Source: Haloimpatiens lingqiaonensis
GTDB taxonomy: Bacteria > Bacillota > Clostridia > Clostridiales > Clostridiaceae
DNA length: 38,214 nucleotides
Assembly: GCF_901447495.1 (NCBI RefSeq)
Contig: NZ_CABDWS010000026.1
Span: forward strand, 1-38,214
Direction: 5' to 3'
Part shown: positions 1 to 8,953 of the stretch, one piece after another
Layout: every line of letters starts with the position of its first letter
Position numbering within the stretch: position 1 is the first letter of the stretch
Translations under genes and position numbers: made by a program
Notes under the pieces: generated by a model
Database searches by the model: none
Told to the model about the DNA's origin: nothing
What the model saw: the letters and a program-made list of their open reading frames with translations, nothing else

Positions 1-19
1 ATTTAATAGGAGTTTTATT

Positions 20-475
20 ATGGTTGATTTAGAAATTTTAATTGGTTCTATTATTGAATGCTTTTTTGTAATAGGTACTGGATTAAGTTTTTTGGGTATC
101 TATTTAGAGTTTAAAACTCTATTAAAATCAGCTTTAATTAATGGTTTAATTTTGTTTTTTATTAGAATTTTCTATGTAACTAATAAAATTCCTTTAGGCT
201 CTCATACTTTTATAATATTACTATTTATTATATTATATTTAAATTTATTTCTTAAAGTATCATTATTAAAGTCAGTTATTGCTATTTCCATAAGCTTAGT
301 TTTGGTACTTTTAGGTGAAGCTATTTTTATACCAATTTTAAATAACTTTTTACAAAATATATATAAAGTATTTGGTTTAGCTATTATGGCATTTTTCATA
401 TCACATTGCTTTTTAATAGCTGCATTTTTTATAAATTATAGAAATAAGAAAACTATTATAAATTTAGATAAATAA
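20..475 (+). CDS. Small integral membrane protein of unknown function
   Basis: A 151-residue protein made almost entirely of hydrophobic stretches, with about five likely membrane segments (near residues 5-25, 35-52, 62-80, 82-103 and 116-137) and a short basic tail. An AGGAG site lies 7 bases before the ATG. It ends 24 bases before a sensor kinase gene on the same strand, so the two are probably cotranscribed, and it could supply the membrane sensing part for that kinase, which has only two membrane segments of its own. I do not recognise the family. It lacks the Cys/His pair expected of an AgrB peptidase. The true operon start may lie left of the window. Confidence 0.7.
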   Translation: MVDLEILIGSIIECFFVIGTGLSFLGIYLEFKTLLKSALINGLILFFIRIFYVTNKIPLGSHTFIILLFIILYLNLFLKVSLLKSVIAISISLVLVLLGEAIFIPILNNFLQNIYKVFGLAIMAFFISHCFLIAAFFINYRNKKTIINLDK

Positions 476-499
476 CAATAGATTGCGGGGACGATATTT

Positions 500-1339
500 A
501 TGAATTCAAACATTAAAGCTTATATACTTATTGCTTTAATTTTAATACAAAACTTAATAGTGTTATTTGTTGCTAATAATGCAGTATTAATTTGGGAAAA
601 TATCAGCTCCTCGAGTTTTCAATATCCTATAAGCATTTGGCTTATAATGCTTATTTTGAGTATTTCCTCTTTTATATGTCTTTATTTTATAATGAATATA
701 ATAAAAGAAGAAAGAGAATCTGTAAAAGAATTGAATAATTCTAAGGAAGTTATAGAGGCTCTTAGAGGTCAAAAGCATGACTTCCAAAATCATTTAAATG
801 TCATATCTGGATTAATTCAATTGGGCAAAGCTGATAAAGCTTTAGATTACACCTTTAATATTTGTGGAAAAACCAATGAAATATTCTCCATATCTAAGAT
901 TAAAAATGTAGAAGTAGCAGCTCTACTTTATAGAAAATATGCCATAGCAGAAAATAGTGGCATTGCTGTTGAATTAGACATAGATTCCTATCTAGAAGAT
1001 ATAAAAATAAGCTCTTTAGATTTGTGCAAAATCCTATTTAATTTAATAGATAATGCAATATATGAACTGCAAAACTGTAATGCTGAAGAGAAAATTTTAT
1101 CTATAGATATTTCTCAAATAGATAATCAATATATTATATCCATAACAAATTCGTATCCAATTATTTCAGAAGATATACAAAAGAAACTTTTTCAGGTTGG
1201 CTTCTCTACAAAAGATGGAGAAGATCATGGCCATGGACTTCCTATAGTTAAATCTATAGTTCACAAGAATAGTGGTAAAATAACCGTTGAAAGTTACGAA
1301 GGTGTTGGTACTATATTCACTGTATTTTTACCAAAGTAA
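500..1339 (+). CDS. Sensor histidine kinase, SpoOB/CitA-type H-box with GHKL ATPase domain
   Basis: Membrane-bound two-component kinase of 279 residues. Two membrane segments lie near residues 8-28 and 46-67. The phosphoacceptor region is HDFQNHLNVISGLIQLG (His93), the pattern of the SpoOB-alpha domain used by CitA/DcuS and AgrC-like kinases. The GHKL ATPase domain shows the N box NLIDNAIYEL (Asn185 region) and the G2 box GHGLPIVKSIV near residue 245. There is almost no extracellular sensor loop, so signal input probably comes through the membrane or from the membrane protein encoded just upstream. No response regulator follows: a terminator and a divergently read gene come next, so the partner should lie left of the window or elsewhere. 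Confidence 0.88.
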   Translation: MNSNIKAYILIALILIQNLIVLFVANNAVLIWENISSSSFQYPISIWLIMLILSISSFICLYFIMNIIKEERESVKELNNSKEVIEALRGQKHDFQNHLNVISGLIQLGKADKALDYTFNICGKTNEIFSISKIKNVEVAALLYRKYAIAENSGIAVELDIDSYLEDIKISSLDLCKILFNLIDNAIYELQNCNAEEKILSIDISQIDNQYIISITNSYPIISEDIQKKLFQVGFSTKDGEDHGHGLPIVKSIVHKNSGKITVESYEGVGTIFTVFLPK

Positions 1340-1371
1340 AAAGCTTAGTTGCCTAACTTAAGCTTTTTTTT
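1340..1371 (+). terminator. Rho-independent terminator after the sensor kinase
   Basis: Hairpin AAGCTTAGTT / AACTTAAGCTT with a 4-base loop, followed by a run of eight T. It starts right after the kinase stop codon and closes the two-gene unit. Confidence 0.85.
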
Positions 1372-1417
1372 GTAAAACAAAATGTGAATACTTCACCTAT
1401 GGTTCAAGCTAGTGTAT

Positions 1418-1471
1418 AAAAAATTACAGGCAGCAGTTGCCCTAAGGTATCTGCCACCTGTAATTTTTTTT
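1418..1471 (-). terminator. Terminator of the OppA-like gene
   Basis: Long stem AAAAATTACAGG / CCTGTAATTTTT with an inner GGCAG/CTGCC pairing. The A run on the + strand gives a U tract for minus-strand transcription, so it ends the gene that stops at 1478. It could also work on the + strand. Confidence 0.8.
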
Positions 1472-1477
1472 GGATAT

Positions 1478-3160
1478 CTATTTGCTTCTACCGTCTGTAT
1501 AAGTATACTTAAGTTCAGTAGTTCCAAATAGTGGGGTCATTAAATTTTTAACGTATTTATATACATAGGTATTCCTTGTTGGGAATCCTGTAGGGGCAAT
1601 AACTGCATCATCATAAAGTAGTATTTTTTCAGCTTTTTTATAGTTATCAAGTCTCTTAGCTACATCCATGATGTTTTGAGCCTCTGTAGTTAATTTATCG
1701 TATTCTTCATTTTTCCAGAATGTTGGTACATAGGCTGTAGCGGATATAAATCCATCAAAGAAAGTATTAGGGTCGTTGTAGTCTCCAGACATAGACATAC
1801 TCGCTAATTCGAATTTACCCTCATCTGTTTTCTTTTGGAATACTGGCCACTCAACATATTCTGTCTTTAATGTTATGCCCAATGTCTTTTTATACATCTC
1901 TTGTAAGTATTCTGCATAAGTTCTAAACCATTGATCAGTACCTGCTTGTAAAAATGTAACTGTTAGTTTAGATGGATCTGGGTCCATTCCAAGTTCCTTC
2001 AATCCTTTGGATAACAATTCCTTTGGATCTTGATTTTCTTTAATTAAATTTTTAATTGGTTCATCAGCTTCAGCTCTAAATTCCTTGTCATTTACTAAAA
2101 CTGTTGGTGGAACCCAACCATAAGCTGGTTTTTGACGACCTTTAAATATAACATCACATAAATCATCTCTTGTAACACCTATAGAAAAGGCTTTTCTTAC
2201 ATTTGCATTTTTAAATAGCTTATCCTTAGTGTTAAAGAATATATAGCTTGCTCCTGGCTTGTATCCTTGTAAGTTATTGAATTTACCGGTTTTATCAAAC
2301 TTTTCAATCCATTCTTTTTTAGATACTCCACCCAAATCTAAGGATCCGCTGTAAAGTGAATTGTATGCTGCTGATTCATCTTTTATGATTTTCATGTTAA
2401 CCTTTTCTAACTTTACAGATTTTTTATCCCAATATTTATCACTTTTCTCTAATACCATTTCACTATTGTGAGTCCAGCTCTTTATATTAAACGGTCCACA
2501 ATATACCATAGTATCTGGTTCTGCTCCATATTTGTCACCATATTTTTCAACTATATCTTTTCTTTGTGGTACAAAAGTTTTATTATAAGTTATTTGGAAG
2601 AAATATGGACAAGGTGACTCAAGGGTTATTTCTAAAGTTTTCTCATCCAATGCCTTCATACCTAAAGAATCTAAAGGTGCTTTACCTTCGTTTATAGCAG
2701 CTCCATTTTTAATAACATATAATAAATTAGCATATGGTGCTCCTGTCTTAGGATCTAAGGTTCTTTTAACTGAATATATAAAATCTTCAGCAGTTACCTT
2801 TTTGCCATCAGACCAATTATAGTCTCTTAAATAAAATTTCCAAACTGTTCCGTCTTCATTATGTTCCCACTTTTCTGCCCCTGCTGCCTTAACTACGTCC
2901 TTACCATCTTCCTGTTCAAGCCTTGTAAGACCTTCCATAGTTTCTGCCAATATCCACGCTGCATATATATCTGTTCCCTTTGATGGATCCAAGGTTTTTG
3001 GTTCTGCGCCCAAGTTACAGTTTATATACTGCTCCTTGTCCACCTTAGCAGCACTAGTATCTCCGCCCTTATCTCCTGTCTTTTGCCCACATCCCACAAG
3101 AGAGCTGGAAGCCAACAGTGACGCTGCTAAAATACATGATATTAATTTTTTTCTCTTCAT
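1478..3160 (-). CDS. Oligopeptide ABC transporter substrate-binding lipoprotein (SBP_bac_5)
   Basis: A 560-residue solute-binding protein of the OppA/DppA family, which catches peptides outside the cell and passes them to an ABC permease. The signal peptide ends in a lipobox, LVGC, with Cys24 as lipidation site. Family marks include the early segment NLGAEPKTLDPSKGTD and the DFIYSVKRTLDP motif. Length is normal for OppA. A GGGGGGA site lies 6 bases before the ATG. The gene stands alone: no permease or ATPase genes adjoin it, so it probably shares a transporter encoded elsewhere or acts as a peptide receptor. The exact ligand cannot be read from sequence. Its own terminator follows. Confidence 0.92.
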   Translation of the reverse strand: MKRKKLISCILAASLLASSSLVGCGQKTGDKGGDTSAAKVDKEQYINCNLGAEPKTLDPSKGTDIYAAWILAETMEGLTRLEQEDGKDVVKAAGAEKWEHNEDGTVWKFYLRDYNWSDGKKVTAEDFIYSVKRTLDPKTGAPYANLLYVIKNGAAINEGKAPLDSLGMKALDEKTLEITLESPCPYFFQITYNKTFVPQRKDIVEKYGDKYGAEPDTMVYCGPFNIKSWTHNSEMVLEKSDKYWDKKSVKLEKVNMKIIKDESAAYNSLYSGSLDLGGVSKKEWIEKFDKTGKFNNLQGYKPGASYIFFNTKDKLFKNANVRKAFSIGVTRDDLCDVIFKGRQKPAYGWVPPTVLVNDKEFRAEADEPIKNLIKENQDPKELLSKGLKELGMDPDPSKLTVTFLQAGTDQWFRTYAEYLQEMYKKTLGITLKTEYVEWPVFQKKTDEGKFELASMSMSGDYNDPNTFFDGFISATAYVPTFWKNEEYDKLTTEAQNIMDVAKRLDNYKKAEKILLYDDAVIAPTGFPTRNTYVYKYVKNLMTPLFGTTELKYTYTDGRSK

Positions 3161-3652
3161 GAATATCCCCCCAATTTTTAATAATATGAAAACCTACCTT
3201 TTATTCATATATATAATATATGATGTTACACTTAAAATATTCTTCATATATTAAAAAAATCCTCCTCATTTTTTTAAATATTTTTATAATTATGAAAAAT
3301 ATTATCTTTCTATACTTTAAGTCATTTTTTATATATTAAATATTTTTTCACTTATATTAATATACTGTAAAAATAATATTCCTTCCCTCTTACTTAATTG
3401 TCACTTCTTAATTTTTAATTCTTAATTTTTAATTCTTAATTCTTAATTCTTAATTTTTAATTCTTAATTCTTAACTCTTAATTATTAATTCTTAATTCTT
3501 AATTCTTAATTTTAATTCTTAATTCTTAATTCTTAATTTTTATTCTCACTTAATTGTCCATTGTCAATTGTCCACTGTCCATTGTCCACTGTCCATTGTC
3601 CATTGTCAACTGTCCATTGTCCATTGTCATTCCCACTTCCAATCTTTCTCAC
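3161..3652. other. Intergenic gap: upstream region of the OppA-like gene, then low-complexity repeats
   Basis: No gene is supported. 3161-3397 is plain AT-rich DNA that should hold the promoter of the OppA-like gene, but I see no convincing -35/-10 pair. The rest is filled by the tandem short repeats described separately. Confidence 0.6.
3398..3632. repeat. Tandem 9-mer (TTCTTAATT) array followed by a TGTCCATTG array
   Basis: From about 3408 to 3545 the unit TTCTTAATT (and the variant TTTTTAATT) repeats over a dozen times with little interruption. From 3546 to 3632 the pattern changes to TGTCCATTG/TGTCCACTG/TGTCAATTG units. The same vocabulary of units appears in two other gaps of this window (12262-12405 and 21563-21680). 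The open frame that crosses the array is an artefact of its repetitiveness. Confidence 0.85.
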
Positions 3653-3704
3653 AAAAAAAAGCACCCTTGAGCGCCTGTGGAGGTTGGCGTCTCAATGGAT
3701 GCTT
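3653..3704 (-). terminator. Terminator of the first cpsC-cpsD operon
   Basis: On the minus strand AAGCATCCATTGAG pairs with CTCAAGGGTGCTT, with an inner ACGCC/GGCGC stem, followed by eight U. It lies 12 bases after the stop of the CpsD-like kinase. Confidence 0.85.
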
Positions 3705-3716
3705 GGATATATTACA

Positions 3717-4370
3717 TTAATCATATGCATAATAGCCATAGCCTTTGCTATGTTCTGGTTTAACTTTACTTAAAACTGCACCTAAGAAATTGGCGTTTAC
3801 CTTCATAAGTGATTCCTTTGCCTTTAAAGCCATAACCTTTTCCGTTTCTCCTGAGGAAACTACTAAGATAACTCCATCGGATACAGTAGCCAATATTTGT
3901 GCATCTGTCACTGCCATTACTGGTGGACTGTCTATTATTACACAATCAAATTGTTTAGAAACATTTTTTATAAAACTTTTTAATTTATTAGAAGACAGCA
4001 TCTCTGATGGGTTAGGCGGTATTGTACCAGCCGTCATTATAAAAAGCCTATTTTCATACAATGTAGTAGCCTTTTCAAAGGTAACTTCGCCTAAAAGAAA
4101 ATTTGTTATACCTACTTCATTTGATATGGCGAATTTTTTATGTACACTGGGTTTTCTTAAATCACAATCTATAAGAAGTACAGATTTACCCGTTTCTGTC
4201 ATAGAAAGTGCCAAATTAGAAGAAACAGTACTTTTACCCTCACTAGGTCCTGCACTAGTTATCAATATTACTTTCATTTCTTTATCAAAAGATGCATACT
4301 GTATATTTGTTCTTAAAGTCCTAAAAGCCTCTGCTGATATGGACTTAGGATCCTTTTTTATTATAAGCAA
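3717..4370 (-). CDS. CpsD/YwqD-type tyrosine autokinase (BY-kinase), copy 1
   Basis: Cytoplasmic BY-kinase that works with a CpsC/Wzz-like membrane activator to control polysaccharide chain length. It carries Walker A (SAGPSEGKST), Walker A' (VLLIDCDLRKPS) and Walker B (CVIIDSPPV), and ends in a Tyr cluster (GYGYYAYD), the usual autophosphorylation tail. The longest frame opens with GTG at 4379, but that codon touches the AAGGAG site. TTG at 4370, 8 bases downstream, gives MLIIKKDPKSI and matches the start chosen for the copy at 26965-27705. It follows its CpsC partner, the normal order in Gram-positives. Far from glycosyltransferases, this pair may serve a polymer made elsewhere or regulate the main locus. 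Confidence 0.92.
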   Translation of the reverse strand: MLIIKKDPKSISAEAFRTLRTNIQYASFDKEMKVILITSAGPSEGKSTVSSNLALSMTETGKSVLLIDCDLRKPSVHKKFAISNEVGITNFLLGEVTFEKATTLYENRLFIMTAGTIPPNPSEMLSSNKLKSFIKNVSKQFDCVIIDSPPVMAVTDAQILATVSDGVILVVSSGETEKVMALKAKESLMKVNANFLGAVLSKVKPEHSKGYGYYAYD

Positions 4371-4428
4371 GCATATCACTCCTTAGTGTTTAACTATTTC
4401 TTATATATGTACAACTTTATTCTTTTTA

Positions 4429-5115
4429 TTATTTTTCGTGTTCTGGAATTACTCCCACAACAGGCAAGTCCAAAATTTTAGATATATCTTCATCTGTTTT
4501 TATAGTGTTATCCATGTATTCTAATAGGAATGCACTGCCCACCGATACCATAAGTCCTAAGAAAAATGCAATAGCAATATTCAGCTTATTTTTAGGCTTT
4601 ATTGGCTTTTCTGGCACCTGAGCCTTGTCCAAAACTTGAATATTTCCACTAGGTATTGCATCTACAGCTTTTTTAATAAATACTTCTGTAAATATATCAG
4701 TTATTTCCTTAGCTTTGTATGGATCTTTATTCTCCACAGCTAAGTCTAATATTTGAGTATCCGCTTGAGGTGTTACTTTTACAATACCTTGAAAATTTTT
4801 AACACTCATCTGTAGATTTCCTTTTTTTATAACATCCTCTGCCACAGAATCTAATTTTGCAATTTGAGCATAGGTTTTAACTAGCTTTTGATACATCATG
4901 ACCTCATTATAATCATAGTTTTTACTTACACTAGTTGAAGCCTCTCCCTTTCCCACTACTAAACTAACTTTACATTGATATGTAGGTGCTATAAGAAAAA
5001 AACTTATAATTCCTGCAATGATAGTAGCTGCAGCTGTAATACTTATTATCAGCTTAACTCTCTTTTTTAAAATCCAAAATAATTCTCTAAGATCTAAAGT
5101 CATTTCCTCTTCCAT
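4429..5115 (-). CDS. CpsC/YwqC-type chain-length determinant and kinase activator (Wzz family), copy 1
   Basis: Membrane protein of 228 residues with an N-terminal Wzz domain, one membrane segment near residues 18-38, an extracellular part of about 130 residues, the proline-rich stretch VPEKPIKPKNK, and a second membrane segment near 175-195. The cytoplasmic tail (DLPVVGVIPEHEK) would touch the CpsD kinase. An upstream ATG at 5127 lacks a ribosome site, while GGGGGT sits 5 bases before the ATG at 5115, so the shorter start is chosen. The gap to cpsD is 58 bases with no terminator: a two-gene operon. A second pair lies at 26965-28509. Confidence 0.9.
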   Translation of the reverse strand: MEEEMTLDLRELFWILKKRVKLIISITAAATIIAGIISFFLIAPTYQCKVSLVVGKGEASTSVSKNYDYNEVMMYQKLVKTYAQIAKLDSVAEDVIKKGNLQMSVKNFQGIVKVTPQADTQILDLAVENKDPYKAKEITDIFTEVFIKKAVDAIPSGNIQVLDKAQVPEKPIKPKNKLNIAIAFFLGLMVSVGSAFLLEYMDNTIKTDEDISKILDLPVVGVIPEHEK

Positions 5116-5443
5116 ATTTACCCCCATAACTATAACAAATATTTTGCTGTGAACTTCTCTACGATAAAATATATTAGAAAGACGTCACTATATATATCGA
5201 TAGCTTATTTTAAAACTTTTTAGTAAAACTAACTTTTATATTAAATTTTTTGTTAAATTTACGTTAAATTGTACTCTTTAATAATATTTTTAACTTTATG
5301 CATAAAATTTATTCCAATATATGAATAAATGTATAGTTTTTATTATAATATTTATAGACAAAAAAATCAAAAAAAATATGATAAAAAACTAATTAATTGA
5401 CATTTCGACAAAAGCAAATGGTGCAGGCACCTGTATAATACAG
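5116..5443. other. AT-rich intergenic gap upstream of cpsC copy 1
   Basis: No gene. The stretch should hold the promoter of the first cpsC-cpsD operon, but I cannot place it with confidence. Near 5424-5440 a short palindrome (GGTGCAGGCACC) and a CTGTATTATACAG dyad lie just past the stop of the serine hydrolase and might end its transcript, but no clear U tract follows. Confidence 0.5.
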
Positions 5444-6475
5444 TTACCTAACACCACTATTATAATTATATATTATTTCTGATATTTCAGCTATTTTCTC
5501 TGAAGCATTACTTAATCCATCTACATACATAACAAATATATATGGATTGTCCGCAAAAACTATTCCTACATCATTTGTATATGAGCCATAATTTCCTATT
5601 TTATGTGCAACTATGTCACTTGGAATATACTTGTCTATTCTATCGTGAAATACTGTATTTTTCATAACTTCTATCAAATGAGCATTGTATTCTTCATCTC
5701 TGTTATCATATATTTCCTTCAACAATCTAAACTCCATTTCCGGAGTTATCACATTATGCTTTGTATCTATCTGGATTCCTGTAATATCACAAACTTTTCT
5801 TCTAACTGCTTGTACTCCCCCAAGTCTGCGGGATAACATATTAGTAGCTATATTATCTGAATATTTAATTGAATAATCCAATAATTTCTGCACTGAAATG
5901 GGTTTCTTAAGGGTTGTACTCATTTGATTCTGTAAAATACCTGTACCAGATTCATACATGGAAGTTCTATACTTTAATTTTTCATTTACTCCCAGTCTTC
6001 CTTCCCTAATACTGTTGTAAGCTACCATATTCATTCCTACTTTATATGTACTTGCGGCTGTACATATTTTATCCCCGTTAATACTTATTTTTTCACCAGA
6101 ATTCAAATCGTAATATATAAGCCCTACTCTATCTATTCCATTGCCTAAATACTTTTTAATTTTTTCTTCAAGAGATATTCCTTTAATATTGCTCTCTAAA
6201 TTCTTTTGAATTTTTTTATATCCATCAATACTTCCCTCTAGATTTTTATTACCATTTGTGGCTTTTTCTTCTGGAGATTTCTCTTCTTGAATATTTTTTG
6301 AAGTTTCCTGACTTCTATTATTGCTATTAGTTTTTTCTTCCTTTCCTTTGGTCAATAATTTTTCCTCTGTTATATTTAAACTTTTTTGGTCTTTTTTGTA
6401 ACTCACTACCCCAATAGTGATAACGCTACCTATTATAATTAAACAAATAATTATAATAACTATTTTCTTTTTCAT
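5444..6475 (-). CDS. Membrane-anchored serine hydrolase of the class A beta-lactamase/penicillin-recognising fold
   Basis: A 343-residue protein with one N-terminal membrane segment (residues 5-25), a charged linker to about residue 95, and an extracellular penicillin-recognising domain. The three family motifs are present: STYK (Ser142, Lys145), YSDN (206-208), and KIG in AHKIGNYGSY (292-294), where KTG is usual. The class A deacylating Glu is not evident, so a wall-related peptidase/esterase or an inactive sensor is as likely as a drug-hydrolysing enzyme. The frame extends to a TTG at 6511, but AAGGGGAAAA precedes the ATG at 6475, which then opens straight into the membrane helix. Confidence 0.8.
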   Translation of the reverse strand: MKKKIVIIIICLIIIGSVITIGVVSYKKDQKSLNITEEKLLTKGKEEKTNSNNRSQETSKNIQEEKSPEEKATNGNKNLEGSIDGYKKIQKNLESNIKGISLEEKIKKYLGNGIDRVGLIYYDLNSGEKISINGDKICTAASTYKVGMNMVAYNSIREGRLGVNEKLKYRTSMYESGTGILQNQMSTTLKKPISVQKLLDYSIKYSDNIATNMLSRRLGGVQAVRRKVCDITGIQIDTKHNVITPEMEFRLLKEIYDNRDEEYNAHLIEVMKNTVFHDRIDKYIPSDIVAHKIGNYGSYTNDVGIVFADNPYIFVMYVDGLSNASEKIAEISEIIYNYNSGVR

Positions 6476-6657
6476 TTTTCCCCTTTTCCCCCTTAAATTA
6501 ATATCTCCCAAATGAATGTAATTAAAATGATCAAAAATAAAATTTAAAATAAACTTATCCCCTTATATATTATATGCTTGAAAATATTTGTATTATATGT
6601 ATATATTTATATTGTAGCAACATTATATTTCTAAATCAAATATTTCCTTAAAAATCA

Positions 6658-6693
6658 AATGCCAGAACCTATTTTTAAATAGAGTCTGGCATT
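6658..6693 (-). terminator. Terminator after the LPXTG remnant
   Basis: Perfect stem AATGCCAGA / TCTGGCATT around an AT-rich loop, lying just past the end of the LPXTG remnant on the minus strand. Confidence 0.65.
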
Positions 6694-6705
6694 GTTTAAT
6701 AACTT

Positions 6706-7217
6706 TTATCTATTGGTTTTTTTCTGCTTTTTTAGGGTTAATGTTCCTACTGCAAGCATTAAAATTCCTGCTAACAATGGTAAAGCACTAGTACCTGTCT
6801 TAGGTAAAAGATTTGTAATTTCCTGTGAAGTATATTCTCCTGGAACAAGCTCTGCTTCTGCTAATCCATTTTCGTCAGTAGTTATTGTTGTAACCACCTC
6901 TCCCTGAGAGTTTTTAATTTCAAACTGTGTTCCTGGTAAAACTTTCGAATCATCATCCGTATCCGCTCCTAAAATCCAAATTTTTACCTTCAGCTATTGA
7001 TTGAATTTTCCTATTCCATTACTGTCCGTAACTATGTCCTTTAGTACTTCCTCTCTATTTTTGCTGTATTGGAAAACTTAACCTGATTATTCAATACTTT
7101 AACCCTGTATGCTACCCTATACTCCTGCTCACTGCTTACATTGCCAAAATCTATTCGCAAGTTGTTTTTATCATTTACCACAGGAAAGGAATCCCCAGGT
7201 ATATCTTCATAATAATA
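6706..7217 (-). pseudogene. Remnant of a Cna/SpaA-type LPXTG wall-anchored adhesin
   Basis: Three pieces of one surface protein in shifted frames. The first piece (about 7217-7068) reads YYEDIPGDSFPVVNDKN... and includes IDFGNVSSEQEYRV and KFSNTA, typical of the collagen-binding adhesin domain. The second (about 7060-7015) is the short DIVTDSNGIGKFNQ and then a stop. The third (about 6990-6706) is a Cna B-type repeat end (VLPGTQFEIKN) followed by LPKTG, a membrane helix and the tail KKQKKTNR: a complete sortase signal. Stops separate the pieces and most of the protein is missing, so it is a decayed gene with internal deletions. It lies between larA and the serine hydrolase on the same strand. 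Confidence 0.82.
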
Positions 7218-7235
7218 CTAATATTTTGCTTAATT

Positions 7236-8522
7236 TTACTTAAGCTTTGGAAGAGTGTTTGCTCCATTTGGCATAACGTATACCTTGGCATCTTTTCCAC
7301 TTAGCTGGTATGCTATTTCTAACGCTTCATCTACAGTTTTAACCACTTTAATATTGCATTTCTTTAATATTTCTGGATCCATATCTGAAACTAATATCAT
7401 ATTATAAATACTTGCAGCTTCACACATAATGTAACCAATGTGTTTAGCAATGGAATATTCCTCTCTTAGAGATGCTTCTCTTTTAGCATTGTCATCATAA
7501 TTTATCATTATGTCTTCCATCTCTTCATTGCCAAATCCCTCGCTGCATTGGCTCATTATAATAATAGTTCCACCTTTTTTTACTGTTTCTTTCACATTGA
7601 AAAATGTCTTTGAAGTTTGATAAAGATTTATATCCTTAGGATATCCACAAGCTGAACCCACCACTATATCTGCTAGTTCATCTATTGGCGCTGCATCATA
7701 TTCATCCACCATGCCACAGCCCATTTGGAAAGCCTCTATATAATCTCCAGCTACTGCAGCACGTATCTTCCCGTTACTTCCCATTAAAGCATTGAACATG
7801 AAGGTTGGCTTCACAAAAGCTGCTGCCTCCATCATATCAAGATGTACGGGATTGTTTTCTACTGAGCCGCTTTTAACTGTTTTCTTTGTACCTCCACCTA
7901 CTTCTGGGCTTAAAGAAAGAGCATGATTTGTCATTATAGTTTTGTAGCCGCTGATTCCAGGAAGAATTGACTTTCTTCCACCACCCCAGCCTGCTAAAAA
8001 GTGATATATAATTGATCCTGTAAGTACTATATGATCACATGCAAGAGCCAATTTATTTATATGCACTGGAGTTCCAAAAGAAGTAGTTCCTACATACTCC
8101 AAATCCTCTTCATTAGTTGATACGTGATCTATAACCTTAAATCTCTCAGCTAATTTATCTCCCAAAAGCACTCTATGCTCCTCTGGAGTTTGTTTTCTAT
8201 GTGAACCTGTGGCAGATATAAAAATTATATCCTCCTCCTGAACTCCTGCCTCTTCCAATTCTTCTACTATATAAGGAAGATAAACACTCATTCTCTGCCA
8301 AGCTCTTGTGATGTCTGACACCACAATGCAAACTTTTTCTCCCTTTTTAACCATTTCCTTAAGTCTTTTGCTTCCTATAGGATTTTTAAGAGCTTCCTTT
8401 ATGATATCTTCCTCTTCTAATTGGCTAGTTACAGCCTTGCTTTCTAAAACCTTAATTAAATTGCTGTCTGGTACCTTAACTTCAACCTTTTCTCTTCCGT
8501 ATTTCACCTTAATTTCAGCCAT
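7236..8522 (-). CDS. larA: LarA-family nickel-dependent racemase (lactate racemase-like, DUF2088)
   Basis: Cytoplasmic enzyme of 428 residues. LarA interconverts D- and L-2-hydroxyacids with a nickel-pincer nucleotide bound to a lysine. Counting from the ATG at 8522, His108 (ATGSHRKQ), His174 (YHFLAGWGGG), Lys184 (RKSILPG) and His200 (MTNHAL) fall exactly where catalytic and nickel-binding residues are described for Lactobacillus LarA. The frame extends to 8597, but a GAGGGAT site sits just before the ATG at 8522. The cofactor genes larB, larC and larE are not in the window. Family members use several substrates, so lactate is only the default guess. Confidence 0.87.
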   Translation of the reverse strand: MAEIKVKYGREKVEVKVPDSNLIKVLESKAVTSQLEEEDIIKEALKNPIGSKRLKEMVKKGEKVCIVVSDITRAWQRMSVYLPYIVEELEEAGVQEEDIIFISATGSHRKQTPEEHRVLLGDKLAERFKVIDHVSTNEEDLEYVGTTSFGTPVHINKLALACDHIVLTGSIIYHFLAGWGGGRKSILPGISGYKTIMTNHALSLSPEVGGGTKKTVKSGSVENNPVHLDMMEAAAFVKPTFMFNALMGSNGKIRAAVAGDYIEAFQMGCGMVDEYDAAPIDELADIVVGSACGYPKDINLYQTSKTFFNVKETVKKGGTIIIMSQCSEGFGNEEMEDIMINYDDNAKREASLREEYSIAKHIGYIMCEAASIYNMILVSDMDPEILKKCNIKVVKTVDEALEIAYQLSGKDAKVYVMPNGANTLPKLK

Positions 8523-8953
8523 ATCAATCCCTCTTTTCTTATAGTTTATAACTACCCCTGTAAAAATTAACCTTATAACTGCCACTGCAGCTTTCAACTG
8601 CAGATTATAACTTGTGCCTTGCAGTATGCCTCTACAAATTGTAAATTAACACTTAAACATTTGCAGCTGATGAAGGTAAATTTCACAAACATAGCTTCTT
8701 CTCTAGTTTTTTCTAATTATAATAATACCCCCATACAAATAAATTGTACAGAGGTATTATGCAACTTATACTGACATTTAAATTCATATTTCACTATATA
8801 GTTTTTATTTTTCACAAAAATTATTAATTTAGATAATTGCACAATTCATTTTAAAATGGAATTTTATCAATATACCGTGCAGTTAACATTATTTAAATGC
8901 ACTATGTTATTATAATATTTTTGAAAATTTAATTATGCAATTTCCTTAATTAA
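8523..8953. other. Intergenic gap between the GGDEF/EAL gene and larA
   Basis: No gene. An imperfect dyad AATAATACC ... GGTATTAT spans about 8723-8760 and could end the GGDEF/EAL transcript, but it has no clean U tract. The rest is AT-rich and should include the larA promoter. Confidence 0.5.

Noticed and set aside
20-475. AgrB quorum-sensing peptidase next to an AgrC-like kinase
   Set aside because: The catalytic His/Cys arrangement and an AgrD-like peptide gene are missing.
3561-3773. Gene of 70 codons on the + strand
   Set aside because: It reads through tandem TGTCCATTG repeats and a terminator, with a periodic translation and no family resemblance.
3745-4386. 213-codon + strand frame opposite the CpsD kinase
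   Set aside because: It is the shadow of a well-supported BY-kinase; no domain or ribosome site supports it.
5444-6475. Beta-lactamase conferring antibiotic resistance
   Set aside because: SxxK, SDN and a KTG-like motif are present, but the class A general-base Glu is not evident, and the protein has a membrane anchor and long linker; a wall-related role is as likely.
8723-8760. Terminator of the GGDEF/EAL gene
   Set aside because: The dyad lacks a U tract and has a long loop; kept only as a remark in the gap entry.
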